NCBI RefSeq assembly: GCF_001612725.1
Contig: NZ_BDAZ01000035.1
Location: 1-64,000, forward strand
DNA length: 64,000 nucleotides
From: Nocardia anaemiae NBRC 100462
Lineage (GTDB): Bacteria; Actinomycetota; Actinomycetes; Mycobacteriales; Mycobacteriaceae
Direction: 5' to 3'
In this document: positions 36,013-44,350 of the stretch, in pieces
Numbering within the stretch: the first letter of the stretch is position 1
Layout of the letters: each line of letters opens with the position of its first letter
Notes under the pieces: model-generated
Database searches by the model: none
Told to the model about the DNA's origin: nothing
The model's input: the letters and a program-made list of their open reading frames with translations, nothing else
Made by a program: the position numbers and the translations under genes

Positions 36013-36083
36013 TCAGTCCTGTTCCAGCTGGGCGCCGATCTCATCGGAGATGTCCACCATCGGATGCAGTGACGTTCTGTACG
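36013..36083 (-). pseudogene. Degenerate duplicate of the yebC 3' end
   Basis: 36013-36057 matches 36116-36160 at 43 of 45 positions and includes the yebC stop codon; GACGTTCTGTACG then recurs in both copies at slightly different spacing. The copies are offset by 103 bases. Read in frame it repeats the last yebC residues VDISDE(I/V)GAQLEQD. It has no start and is a remnant of a tandem duplication. Confidence 0.8.
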
Positions 36084-36115
36084 ACGCCACAGTGGCCGAT
36101 GCGACGATCCGCGAG

Positions 36116-36871
36116 TCAGTCCTGTTCCAGCTGGGCGCCGACCTCGTCGGAGATGTCCACGTTGGTGTAGACGTTCTGTACGTCGTCGCTGTCCTCGAGC
36201 GCGTCGACCAACTTGAATACCTTGCGCGCGCCGTCGACATCGACGGCCACCGACACCGAGGGCTGGAAGCCGGATTCAGCGGAGTCGTAATCGATTCCGG
36301 CATCCTGCAGCGCCTTGCGCACCGGGATCAGATCCGACGGATCGCTGATGACCTCGAAGGACTCGCCGAGATCGTTGACCTCCTCGGCGCCCGCGTCGAG
36401 CACGGCCATCAGCACGTCGTCCTCGGACAGCCCGTTCTTCTCCAGGGTCACGATGCCCTTACGGTGGAACAGGTAGGAAACCGAACCCGGGTCGGCCATA
36501 TTGCCGCCGTTGCGCGTCATCGCAACCCGCACCTCGCCCGCGGCGCGGTTACGGTTATCGGTGAGGCATTCGATCAGTACCGCGACGCCATTGGGGCCGT
36601 AACCCTCGTACATGATGGTCTGCCAGTCGGCACCGCCTGCCTCTTCACCGCCGCCGCGCTTGCGGGCACGCTCGATGTTGTCGTTAGGAACCGACGACTT
36701 CTTCGCCTTCTGGATGGCGTCGTACAGCGTCGGATTTCCCGCCGGGTCACTGCCACCAGTGCGGGCCGCCACCTCGATGTTCTTGATCAACTTGGCGAAG
36801 AGCTTGCCGCGCTTCGCGTCGATCCCCGCCTTCTTGTGCTTGGTGGTGGCCCATTTGGAGTGGCCGCTCAT
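36116..36871 (-). CDS. yebC: YebC/PmpR-family protein
   Basis: 251 residues. Begins with the family signature MSGHSKWATTKHKKAGIDAKRGKLFAKLIKNIEVAAR, then AVLIECLTDNRNRAAGEVR and GSVSYLFHRKG. Members are DNA-binding regulators or, in newer work, factors that relieve ribosome stalling at proline stretches. Full family length; the duplicated tail beyond the stop does not affect it. Confidence 0.96.
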   Translation of the reverse strand: MSGHSKWATTKHKKAGIDAKRGKLFAKLIKNIEVAARTGGSDPAGNPTLYDAIQKAKKSSVPNDNIERARKRGGGEEAGGADWQTIMYEGYGPNGVAVLIECLTDNRNRAAGEVRVAMTRNGGNMADPGSVSYLFHRKGIVTLEKNGLSEDDVLMAVLDAGAEEVNDLGESFEVISDPSDLIPVRKALQDAGIDYDSAESGFQPSVSVAVDVDGARKVFKLVDALEDSDDVQNVYTNVDISDEVGAQLEQD

Positions 36872-36984
36872 TCCCTACTTCCTCCAGTCGACAGCACGTC
36901 TGATCGTGCGCACGGTACCCGCACCGGCCGGGTAGACAACTCTGCCAGCCTACTCGTCCGGTTACGGCGAATTCCTGAGGGCGA

Positions 36985-37635
36985 CTAGTCGGCCCCGCGA
37001 ACCAGATCGACGAACATCCGGTGCACCCGCAAATCGCCGGTGACCTCCGGATGGAACGATGTCGCGAGCACCTTGCCCTGCCGCACCGCGACGATGCGAC
37101 CGGCGGCCGGTCCACTCGGAACAGTCGCAAGCACCTCGACGCCCGCACCGACCCGCTCCACCCACGGCGCCCGGATGAACACCGCGCGCACCGGGCCATC
37201 GGTCAGCCCGGCGAACTCCAGATCGGTCTCGAACGAGTCGACCTGACGGCCGAAAGCATTGCGCCGCACCGTCATATCGATACCGGACAGATGCTCGGCA
37301 TCCGGTCGGGTGTCGAGCACTTCGGAGGCGAGCAAAATCATCCCGGCGCAAGATCCGAAGGCGGGCATACCTTTCCGCAGCCGCGCGCGCACCGGTTCGA
37401 GGAGTTCGAAGACCTCGAGCAGCTTGCTGATGGCGGTCGATTCGCCGCCAGGCAGCACAAGCGCATCCACCGCGGCGAGCTCGGACGCGCGACGCACCAG
37501 CACCGGTTGCGCACCGCATTCCACGAGCGCCGCGACATGTTCGCGCACGTCACCCTGCAGGGCCAACACGCCGATGGTCGGCCGGTCGGGACTGTGCTGC
37601 GCGCCCGTTGCGGGCGAGGCGACCGATGCGTTCAC
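36985..37635 (-). CDS. pdxT: Pyridoxal 5'-phosphate synthase glutaminase subunit PdxT
   Basis: 216 residues. PdxT releases ammonia from glutamine and channels it to PdxS. Class I glutaminase triad: Cys in AFGSCAGMI, His and Glu in TSFHPEVTGD; oxyanion region LPGGESTAISKLL. Its partner pdxS is at 40646-41548, with tesB and other genes between. Confidence 0.96.
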   Translation of the reverse strand: MNASVASPATGAQHSPDRPTIGVLALQGDVREHVAALVECGAQPVLVRRASELAAVDALVLPGGESTAISKLLEVFELLEPVRARLRKGMPAFGSCAGMILLASEVLDTRPDAEHLSGIDMTVRRNAFGRQVDSFETDLEFAGLTDGPVRAVFIRAPWVERVGAGVEVLATVPSGPAAGRIVAVRQGKVLATSFHPEVTGDLRVHRMFVDLVRGAD

Positions 37636-37690
37636 GCCATGAGCTTACGAGGCGCGCCGCTGTGGCCACGCTCACGGTATCCGGCCGGGG

Positions 37691-37927
37691 TCAGCTGGTG
37701 AATTTGCAGCTCTGGTAGCCAGTGCTCACGTAGGTGCTGGTGCCCGGATCGAGGTAGATCGAATCCCCTTGACCGTCGCTGCGCGCGTACAGCCAGACCG
37801 TCGCATTCGTCTGGTTGTCCGCCGCTCCCCGGCCGATCGCTATGTTGTAGGTGCGGTACTCGTCCGGATTATCGATCCGGTCCGAATAGCCCGATCCGTT
37901 TTGGTAGGAAAAGCTCCCGACAGCCAC
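37691..37927 (-). CDS. Small hypothetical protein, beta-rich
   Basis: 78 residues from a GTG at 37927 with GGAGG seven bases upstream; the frame stays open to 38056 but only this start has a ribosome site. Sequence is rich in Tyr, Asn, Gly and Ser (SFSYQNGSGYSDRIDN, TVWLYARSDGQGDSIYL), suggesting a small beta protein. One Cys near the C-terminus. Not recognised. Confidence 0.5.
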   Translation of the reverse strand: MAVGSFSYQNGSGYSDRIDNPDEYRTYNIAIGRGAADNQTNATVWLYARSDGQGDSIYLDPGTSTYVSTGYQSCKFTS

Positions 37928-38064
37928 ATTCCTGCCTCCATTCTTGACGCATTGAAACCGTCGTTCCTGGTCGGCGACTTCTTTGCGCGGCAGTCTACGA
38001 GCCGTCCGAACAAATACAGACCGTTCGGAATTTCCCAGTCCTGGGAAAAGTGGCATTTGGGCGC

Positions 38065-38886
38065 TCAGTCCCCGCGCAATGTCCGAATCAAGCCCTCTTG
38101 AACAACCGCCGCGACCAACTCACCCGCGCGGTTGAAGATCTTGCCGCCGGTCAGTGCACGACCGAAGCCAGCGGACGGGGAGGACTGGTCGTAAAGCAGC
38201 CACTCGTCGGCGCGGAACGGACGCAGGAACCACATAGCGTGATCGAGCGAGGCGTTCTGGGTCGGTTCGTCCGGGTGAGTGACCTTGGAGGAACCGAGCA
38301 GGGTCATATCGCTCATGTAGGCGAGGGTGCAGACGTGCACGACCGGGTCGTCGGGCAACGTATGCCGGTAGCGGAACCACACCTGCTGCGGGGAGACGAC
38401 GCCGTCGCGACGGGTCACCACATCCTGCGGCACGGTGCGAATATCCCAGTGCTCCCATTCGCGCATCGCCCACAGCCGCTCGGGACTCATCGTGGTGCTG
38501 GCGTCGGGCAGCTCATCCGGACCCTGTACCGGCGGCATCTCGTCCTGATGTTGCGGACCCGAGTCACCGATATGGAACGACGCCGACATGGTGAAGATCG
38601 CGGCGCCGTCCTGTACGCCGGTGACCCGGCGGGTACAGAAGGACCGGCCGTCGCGGATGCGCTCGACGAGGTACACGGTCCGCTCTTCCGGATTGCCGGG
38701 CCGCAGGAAGTAGCCGTGCAGCGAATGCACCTGGAACCGCGGCTCCACCGTCCGTACCGCCGCAACCAGCGCCTGGCCGGCAACCTGTCCGCCGAATGTG
38801 CGCACGAGCTGGGTCTTGGTGGACGCGCCACGGAAGATGTCCCGCTCGAGCCGCTCGATCTCCAGCGCCTCTTCGATTGTCGCCAT
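38065..38886 (-). CDS. tesB: Acyl-CoA thioesterase II
   Basis: 273 residues with a double hot-dog fold. Signatures: FGGQVAGQALVAAVRTV, HSLHGYFLRPG, RDGRSFCTRRVTGVQDG and, in the second half, HAMWFLRPFRADEWLLYDQSSPSA and RALTGGKIFNRAGELVAAVVQEGL. It hydrolyses acyl-CoA to free acid and CoA. Its position between pdxT and pdxS matches mycobacteria. Confidence 0.95.
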   Translation of the reverse strand: MATIEEALEIERLERDIFRGASTKTQLVRTFGGQVAGQALVAAVRTVEPRFQVHSLHGYFLRPGNPEERTVYLVERIRDGRSFCTRRVTGVQDGAAIFTMSASFHIGDSGPQHQDEMPPVQGPDELPDASTTMSPERLWAMREWEHWDIRTVPQDVVTRRDGVVSPQQVWFRYRHTLPDDPVVHVCTLAYMSDMTLLGSSKVTHPDEPTQNASLDHAMWFLRPFRADEWLLYDQSSPSAGFGRALTGGKIFNRAGELVAAVVQEGLIRTLRGD

Positions 38887-38996
38887 GGGGCCGAGATTAT
38901 CCCGAGCGCCGACGCGGCCTGTCGGTGACCTCTCGGCAATGGCCGCGTCCGCCGCCCAGAACCGGGTTCGCGAGCAACGTTTGATGGAATGGATCG

Positions 38997-39623
38997 GTGC
39001 CGCATTTCGATCCGATCAGCCCGGACGGCCTCGTCGAATTCGTCGTCAACCGCGTCCGCGAGCTCCCCGGGCGGGTGCTGGTCGCCGTCGACGGCGCCGA
39101 CGCGGCCGAACCCGTCAGGATCGCGGACCGCATCGCCACCGCGCTGCGCGACACCGGACGCACCGCCGAGGTCGTCGCGCTGCACGACTACATCCGCCCC
39201 GCCTCGCTCCGCATGGAATTCGGCCGCACCGACGAAATGTCTTATCGCACCGCCTGGTTCGACTACGCCGCACTTGACCGCGAAGTCATCGGTGCGCTAC
39301 GCCACGACGCCCGCTGGCTCCCCGCGCTGTGGGACGAGGCCCGCGACCGCTCGGCCCGCTCCTCCATCCGCACCGCCGCCCCCGACACCGTTCTGTTCGT
39401 CGCCGGTCCCATGCTGGCGGGCCGCGGCCTCGAATTCGATCTGACCGTCCACCTCGACATGTCCGAACCGGCCCTGCACCGCCGCACCCCACCCGATGAG
39501 CGCTGGACCATCCCCGCCCTCCTCCACCACGACCGCGACAATCCCAGCGCCCCAACCTTTTTCATCCGCTGGGACCATCCCGATCGTCCGGCACTCCGAA
39601 TAGACGACACCGCCCGTCGATAG
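38997..39623 (+). CDS. Uridine kinase-like protein with degenerate P-loop
   Basis: 208 residues from a GTG at 38997. The N-terminal strand and loop read VLVAVDGADAAEPVRIADRIATAL; in nucleoside kinases this is VDGxDGAGKTT, so the lysine is lost. Later SYRTAWFDYAALDREVIGALRHD and TVLFVAGPMLAGRGLEFDLTVHLDMS follow the uridine-kinase-like pattern. Likely a kinase-fold protein without normal ATP binding, or a misfiring paralog. Divergent from tesB. Confidence 0.65.
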   Translation: MPHFDPISPDGLVEFVVNRVRELPGRVLVAVDGADAAEPVRIADRIATALRDTGRTAEVVALHDYIRPASLRMEFGRTDEMSYRTAWFDYAALDREVIGALRHDARWLPALWDEARDRSARSSIRTAAPDTVLFVAGPMLAGRGLEFDLTVHLDMSEPALHRRTPPDERWTIPALLHHDRDNPSAPTFFIRWDHPDRPALRIDDTARR

Positions 39624-39835
39624 TCGTAACCCATCCGAGAATTTGCCGCCCTCCCCTCCTTTGCAATTTTGTTGGGAGACAGCCATTTCCGTGCTCAACT
39701 CGATGATGGCAACACATAGTCTAATGCGCATATCCGAGTATCAATATGCCTTTTTACGACCTGAACCACTTGCCGCAATTTGTCGAGTCCGCAGGGGTGC
39801 GAATCCTCAGGAAGAAAACCGATATCGGACGCAAC

Positions 39836-39864
39836 GAGGCGGCGAGCGCAATGCTCGCCGCCTC
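39836..39864 (-). terminator. Hairpin after the Mtb12-like gene
   Basis: GAGGCGGCGAGC-GCAAT-GCTCGCCGCCTC, 12 perfect pairs, 46 bases after the lipoprotein stop. It sits in an otherwise AT-richer gap (39624-39910) with no gene recognised. Confidence 0.6.
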
Positions 39865-39910
39865 GAATCACCCACTCCCCCGGCCGAACCCACTGCGGTC
39901 GGGATAAGGG

Positions 39911-40438
39911 TTAGCCGCAGGCCGTCGACTGCTGACCGAGATTGGTCAACATGGTGCAGGCCCAATTCTTTTCGACCTTCCACTTGCCGCCCTCGGCGAC
40001 AAAGGGCACATCGACGATGTTCTCCTGGCCGTTGATGGTGAACTTCGCCTTGGCATTGAGCGCGTCGCCGAAGACGCTCACATCGGTCACCTCGGCCTTG
40101 GCGCCCGCCTGCTGGTATGCCTGCGCCAAGCGGTTCGGCAGTTCCGGATCCGCGGTCGCGCCCTGCACCAGGTCCAACTTCTCCGAATTCGGCACCGACG
40201 GGTCCAGCGCGCGGAGCAACTGCGCGTTGAGGTCGGCGACGCTCGGGGTCGGCGGGACGCTCGCATTCAACTTCGTGACGCTGGTCGAGGTCTTGGTCGG
40301 TGTGGTCGCGGTCTTCGAGTCATCGCTGCCACACGCGGACAGGCTGAGCGCGGCCACGGCGGCCAGACCCGCGATCGCGATACGTCCGGTCTTACGAAGC
40401 TTCAACTGGTTATCCCTTTGCCGTTCGGACAGGTCCAT
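39911..40438 (-). CDS. Mtb12-like secreted lipoprotein
   Basis: 175 residues from an ATG at 40438. Signal sequence IAIAGLAAVAALSLSAC with lipobox LSAC. After a Thr/Ser linker, the ~120-residue domain (VADLNAQLLRALDPSVPNSEKLDLVQGATADPELPNRLAQAYQQA ... FVAEGGKWKVEKNWAC) matches the low-molecular-weight antigen MTB12 family, secreted in mycobacteria and of unknown function. Mature form would be lipid-anchored. Confidence 0.85.
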   Translation of the reverse strand: MDLSERQRDNQLKLRKTGRIAIAGLAAVAALSLSACGSDDSKTATTPTKTSTSVTKLNASVPPTPSVADLNAQLLRALDPSVPNSEKLDLVQGATADPELPNRLAQAYQQAGAKAEVTDVSVFGDALNAKAKFTINGQENIVDVPFVAEGGKWKVEKNWACTMLTNLGQQSTACG

Positions 40439-40578
40439 GCCCCCGACGGTGCCGCGCGAACTGCCCGCACGGCCGCCGACGTGCACCGAATTCCGAAGCT
40501 AGCCACCAACTCTGTGGCGGGCATAAGACACCTGTGAGGACCGCGACAGCTTCTCCCCGACGCCATCGCCCAAAAGAG

Positions 40579-40621
40579 CGACGCCCGCGGCAGTGGGTCG
40601 AACCCTTTGCCGCGGGCGTCG
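40579..40621 (-). terminator. Hairpin after pdxS
   Basis: CGACGCCCGCGGCA (40579-40592) pairs with TGCCGCGGGCGTCG (40608-40621), 14 perfect pairs with a 15-base loop, 24 bases after the pdxS stop. Confidence 0.65.
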
Positions 40622-40645
40622 ATTCGGTTCAGCGATAGCGCGGGC

Positions 40646-41548
40646 TCACCAACCGCGCTCGGCGAGCCGGTGATCGACCGGCAGCTCCTCGACATTGATG
40701 CCGACCATGGCTTCGCCCAGACCGCGCGAAACCTTCGCCAGCACATCCGGATCGTCGTAGAAGGTGGTCGCCTTGACGATCGCGGCGGCACGCTCGGCCG
40801 GGTTGCCGGACTTGAAGATGCCCGAGCCGACGAAGACGCCCTCGGCGCCGAGCTGCATCATCATCGCGGCGTCGGCAGGGGTGGCGATACCGCCCGCGGT
40901 GAACAGCACTACCGGCAGCTTGCCGGACTGGGCCACCTCGCGCACCAGCTCGTAGGGCGCCTGCAGTTCCTTGGCCGCGACGAACAGCTCGTCCTCGGGC
41001 AGCGAGGACAGCTTGCGGATCTCGGCGCGAATCTTGCGCATGTGGGTGGTGGCATTGGAGACGTCGCCGGTGCCCGCCTCACCCTTGGAGCGAATCATGG
41101 CCGCGCCCTCGGTGATCCGGCGCAGCGCCTCGCCCAGGTTGGTGGCGCCGCACACGAACGGCACGGTGAAGTTCCACTTGTCGATGTGGTTGGCGTAATC
41201 GGCGGGGGTCAGCACCTCGGATTCGTCGATGTAGTCGACGCCGAGGCTCTGCAGAATCTGCGCCTCCACGAAGTGGCCGATGCGCGCCTTGGCCATGACC
41301 GGAATGGAGACGGCGGAGATGATGCCGTCGATCATGTCCGGATCGCTCATCCGGGAGACGCCGCCCTGTGCGCGGATATCGGCCGGAACACGCTCCAGGG
41401 CCATCACCGCGACCGCGCCCGCGTCCTCGGCGATCTTGGCCTGCTCGGGGGTGACGACATCCATGATCACCCCGCCCTTGAGCATCTCGGCCATCCCGCG
41501 CTTCACGCGGGCGGTGCCGATGGTGTTGGTGGTCTCGGGCGTGGTCAC
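40646..41548 (-). CDS. pdxS: Pyridoxal 5'-phosphate synthase subunit PdxS
   Basis: 300 residues from a GTG at 41548 with AGGAG seven bases upstream. PdxS condenses ribose 5-phosphate, glyceraldehyde 3-phosphate and PdxT-derived ammonia into PLP. Conserved blocks: RGMAEMLKGGVIMDVV, AVMALERVPADIR, MAKARIGHFVEAQIL, DYIDESEVLTPAD, GEAGTGDVSNATTHMR and FTAGGIATPADAAMMMQLGAEGVFVGSGIF. The catalytic lysines are in place. Confidence 0.97.
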   Translation of the reverse strand: MTTPETTNTIGTARVKRGMAEMLKGGVIMDVVTPEQAKIAEDAGAVAVMALERVPADIRAQGGVSRMSDPDMIDGIISAVSIPVMAKARIGHFVEAQILQSLGVDYIDESEVLTPADYANHIDKWNFTVPFVCGATNLGEALRRITEGAAMIRSKGEAGTGDVSNATTHMRKIRAEIRKLSSLPEDELFVAAKELQAPYELVREVAQSGKLPVVLFTAGGIATPADAAMMMQLGAEGVFVGSGIFKSGNPAERAAAIVKATTFYDDPDVLAKVSRGLGEAMVGINVEELPVDHRLAERGW

Positions 41549-41813
41549 GGCAAACTCCTGAGTCATGTGCGCCAATCGGGTCGCTTGGAACTAACGTCAC
41601 CGATTCTAGGCGGGCCGATCAGGCCACTTGATAGCCAGTTGGACAGCACTGGCCTTGCCCCGACCAGCGCGTCTGCGCGGCGTGCGCGGCGACTGGACCT
41701 ATCGGAAGGTGTTGGGGAGCCGACGACCGCGGCGCGAATGCGGAATCCTGTGCGGAAATGGATCCGCCGGGACGGCGCTTGTCTCGCCGCCCCGGCGAAT
41801 ACCGGGTTTCGTT

Positions 41814-41993
41814 CTAGAGTGGGCCGACCACCAGGAGCTGCGCCCAGTACTCGGCAGCGCCCGGACCCAACAACGGCAATAGGAAATCGAACAACAGGTA
41901 GGACATGTACTGCTTACCTTCCACACGCCAACGGACCATCTCACTGCAGTGGAAGTACCACCAGAACTCCTGGTAGCGCTCCTCCACCAGCAC
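41814..41993 (-). CDS. Small ORF with coding-like composition downstream of a Crp box
   Basis: 59 residues if started at the GTG at 41993; the frame is open to 42023 (R-R-D-W-I-A-A-A-W, then VLVEERYQEFWWYFHCSEM, VRWRVEGKQYMSYLLFDFL, LPLLGPGAAEYWAQ). Third codon positions are strongly G/C. It is Trp/Tyr-rich with one hydrophobic stretch. No Shine-Dalgarno, so a leaderless start or an upstream-truncated gene is possible. A Crp-type box lies 41 bases upstream of the GTG on the correct side. It may be a genuine overlooked gene or the fragment of one. Confidence 0.45.
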   Translation of the reverse strand: MLVEERYQEFWWYFHCSEMVRWRVEGKQYMSYLLFDFLLPLLGPGAAEYWAQLLVVGPL

Positions 41994-42033
41994 TACCCAG
42001 GCGGCAGCAATCCAGTCGCGACGCTATCACGAT

Positions 42034-42049
42034 CGTGAAACACATCACA
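42034..42049 (-). promoter_or_regulatory. Crp-type box upstream of the small ORF
   Basis: CGTGA-AACACA-TCACA, a full match to the (C/T)GTGA-N6-TCAC(G/A) Crp consensus of mycobacteria. It overlaps a 12-bp palindrome TCACGATCGTGA (42027-42038). It lies between the NUDIX gene stop and the small ORF on the minus strand. Confidence 0.6.
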
Positions 42050-42088
42050 GCCGAAAGATCCAGGCCCCCATGCCCATCGCGCAGGCGC

Positions 42089-43135
42089 TCAACGAATGGA
42101 GCGGACCTCAGGATCGGAATCGCCCGACGCGGCCGCCGCGGCTTCGGGCAGCAACTGATCCAAGTGATACGGGTAGACGGTTTCGCCGGTGTGGTCCAGG
42201 GCCACGATATCCGACCCGGTGCACCACTTATTGCCGGTGATGCTGCGCCGCTCGACCGCGGTCAGATTGCCCGCCTTGGGGTCGAAGGCCGGGACGCGCA
42301 GGGCGAAGAAGAGTTCCTCGGCGCGGATGAGTTCACCGTCGAACGGGAATACCGCGACCCGTCGCCAAATCGGGCCGCGCAGGGCAGCCGGATCCGCGGT
42401 GTAACCGGTCTCCTCCCACAATTCACGCACCGCGGCACTGCGCAGGGTCTCCCCCGGTTCCACGCCGCCGCCGATCGTGAACCAAAAGGAGACATCGGGG
42501 GTTTTCGGATCGTTGCCGCGCATGAGCAGCACGCGGTCCTGTTCGTCGAGCAATACGATGCGCGCCGAGGTGCGGACCGTATCGACGGCAAGGCCGGTCG
42601 TGGCGGCCGGGGTGGCGCGTTCGCTGATCTCGAAGTATGTCGGCAGCGGCGCGGTACCGCCCAGGTGCAGGATGCGGACGGGACGGCGGGTGCGCAGGGC
42701 GAGGGTGTCGCGCACCGCGTCGTTGTGGAAGCGGCGCGCGATCAGCACCCGGGCCTCGGCATCGGCGAGTTCGGCGACCTGCTGTGGGCGCAATCGGCCG
42801 ATATCGATCGTGGAAAGTGCTGCGGAAAGCTGATTTTCGATGGTTTCACGATCGGCGCGACCCGCGCGCTCGGCCCGATCGGCGAGTGTGGTCAGTCGCT
42901 TGGCCTGCTCGACCAGCGCGGAATCGGCATTCGGGCCCGCGATGGCCACGGCGACCGACCTGGCCACCACCGCCCGCCGCGCCAGCGCACCGTCGAGGGC
43001 CTGCCAGGACTGGTCCGACCGCACGTGCAGCCGGTCGAGGCGGTTCGCCGTCGAGGCCGCCCACAGACCGACTGCCACGACCACAGCCGCGATGAGCGCG
43101 AGTACGAGAACCGTTGTCGCGGAAAAGGTAATCAT
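42089..43135 (-). CDS. Membrane-anchored NUDIX hydrolase (Rv2609c-like)
   Basis: 348 residues. N-terminal helix (TTVLVLALIAAVVVAVGLWAAS), a ~130-residue LemA-like coiled region, then a NUDIX domain whose box GGGVEPGETLRSAAVRELWEETGYT has all catalytic glutamates. Substrate unknown; NUDIX enzymes cut nucleoside-diphosphate-X bonds. Last gene of the PIM operon, as in M. tuberculosis (Rv2609c after pimA). Confidence 0.9.
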   Translation of the reverse strand: MITFSATTVLVLALIAAVVVAVGLWAASTANRLDRLHVRSDQSWQALDGALARRAVVARSVAVAIAGPNADSALVEQAKRLTTLADRAERAGRADRETIENQLSAALSTIDIGRLRPQQVAELADAEARVLIARRFHNDAVRDTLALRTRRPVRILHLGGTAPLPTYFEISERATPAATTGLAVDTVRTSARIVLLDEQDRVLLMRGNDPKTPDVSFWFTIGGGVEPGETLRSAAVRELWEETGYTADPAALRGPIWRRVAVFPFDGELIRAEELFFALRVPAFDPKAGNLTAVERRSITGNKWCTGSDIVALDHTGETVYPYHLDQLLPEAAAAASGDSDPEVRSIR

Positions 43136-43225
43136 CGAACAACCCTCACCTTGCCAGCGCCGACAACCACCGGCGCACCCGCCCGAACCTCATCCATGGT
43201 CGCGAACGACGCGGTCACGAGACGA

Positions 43226-44350
43226 TCATCCGGCAGCTCGCACACGCGTATCGCCCACGGTGACGGTCTCGTACACCCGCAGGATCTGTTCGGCGACCAC
43301 CGGCCAGTCGTATTCGCCGACGACCTGGTTGGCGGTGTGGATCAGGGATTCGCGGCGAACATCATCGGTGAGTAGGGCATCCAGCGCCGCGGCGAGTCGA
43401 GCCGAATCCCCGACCGGGACGAGCATTCCCGCTGTGCCGTCGCGCAATACCCGACGGAAGGCATCCAATTCGCTCGCCACCACGGCGGTTCCGGCCGCCA
43501 TCGCCTCGATCAGGATGATGCCGAAGCTCTCGCCACCGAGATTCGGCGCGACATACACATCCGCGCTGCGCATCGCCGAAGCCTTCTCCTCGTCCGAAAC
43601 CTGACCGAGGAAGCGCAGATGCCGCGCGAGCGGCCCGGCCTCGCGGCGCAGTCGATCCTCGTCGCCGCGCCCGACAATCAGGATCTCGACATCCCGATGT
43701 CTGCGCACCAATTCGGGTAGCGCGCCGAGCAGGACTTCCATCCCCTTGCGCGGTTCGTCATAGCGACCGAGGAACAGCACCGTCCCGCCCGCGCGCGGAT
43801 ATCCCGGCAGCATCGGCGCCCGTGCGAAGGCGGGCACGTCGACACCGTTGGGGATCTCCACCGCATCCGAACCGAGCGCCTCCACCTGCCAGCGCCGCGC
43901 CAGCTCCGAGACCGCGATCCGGCCGCTGATCTTCTCGTGATACGGCCGCAGCACTCCTTGAAAGGTGCTCAACACCAACGATTTCGTGGTCGAAGTGTGG
44001 AAGGTGGCCACGATCGGCCCCTCGGCGATCTTCAGCGCGAGCATGGACAGACTCGGCGCGTTCGGTTCATGGATGTGCAGCACATCGAAGTCATTGCCAT
44101 CGATCCAGCGCCGAATCCTGGTGTAGGCCATCGGACCGAAGGACAACCGGGCTACCGAACCGTTGTACGGAATCGCCACCGCGCGACCGGCCGACACCAC
44201 GAACTCCGGCAGCGGCGTGTCCTCGGACGCGGGCGCGAGCACGCTCACCTTGTGGCCGCGTTCGATGAATACCCGCGCCAATTCCACGACATGGGCCTGC
44301 ACCCCACCGGGGACATCGAACGAATAGGGGCAGACCATGCCGATTTTCAT
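43226..44350 (-). CDS. pimA: Phosphatidylinositol alpha-mannosyltransferase PimA
   Basis: 374 residues, GT4 family, GT-B fold. Opens MKIGMVCPYSFDVPGGVQAHVVELA; sugar-nucleotide domain with LGRYDEPRKGMEVLLGAL, and the ExxxxxxxE motif ESFGIILIEAMAAGTAVVAS. It adds the first mannose from GDP-mannose to phosphatidylinositol on the inner face of the membrane. Overlaps the acyltransferase by ATGA. Confidence 0.97.
   Translation of the reverse strand: MKIGMVCPYSFDVPGGVQAHVVELARVFIERGHKVSVLAPASEDTPLPEFVVSAGRAVAIPYNGSVARLSFGPMAYTRIRRWIDGNDFDVLHIHEPNAPSLSMLALKIAEGPIVATFHTSTTKSLVLSTFQGVLRPYHEKISGRIAVSELARRWQVEALGSDAVEIPNGVDVPAFARAPMLPGYPRAGGTVLFLGRYDEPRKGMEVLLGALPELVRRHRDVEILIVGRGDEDRLRREAGPLARHLRFLGQVSDEEKASAMRSADVYVAPNLGGESFGIILIEAMAAGTAVVASELDAFRRVLRDGTAGMLVPVGDSARLAAALDALLTDDVRRESLIHTANQVVGEYDWPVVAEQILRVYETVTVGDTRVRAAG

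Noticed and set aside
39746..39907. 53-codon plus-strand ORF in the AT-richer gap before the Mtb12-like gene
   Set aside because: No ribosome site, and it contains the terminator hairpin of the opposite gene.
40607..43375. 922-codon plus-strand open frame
   Set aside because: Antisense shadow of pdxS and the NUDIX gene; composition is low-complexity Arg/Gly/His and there is no start signal.
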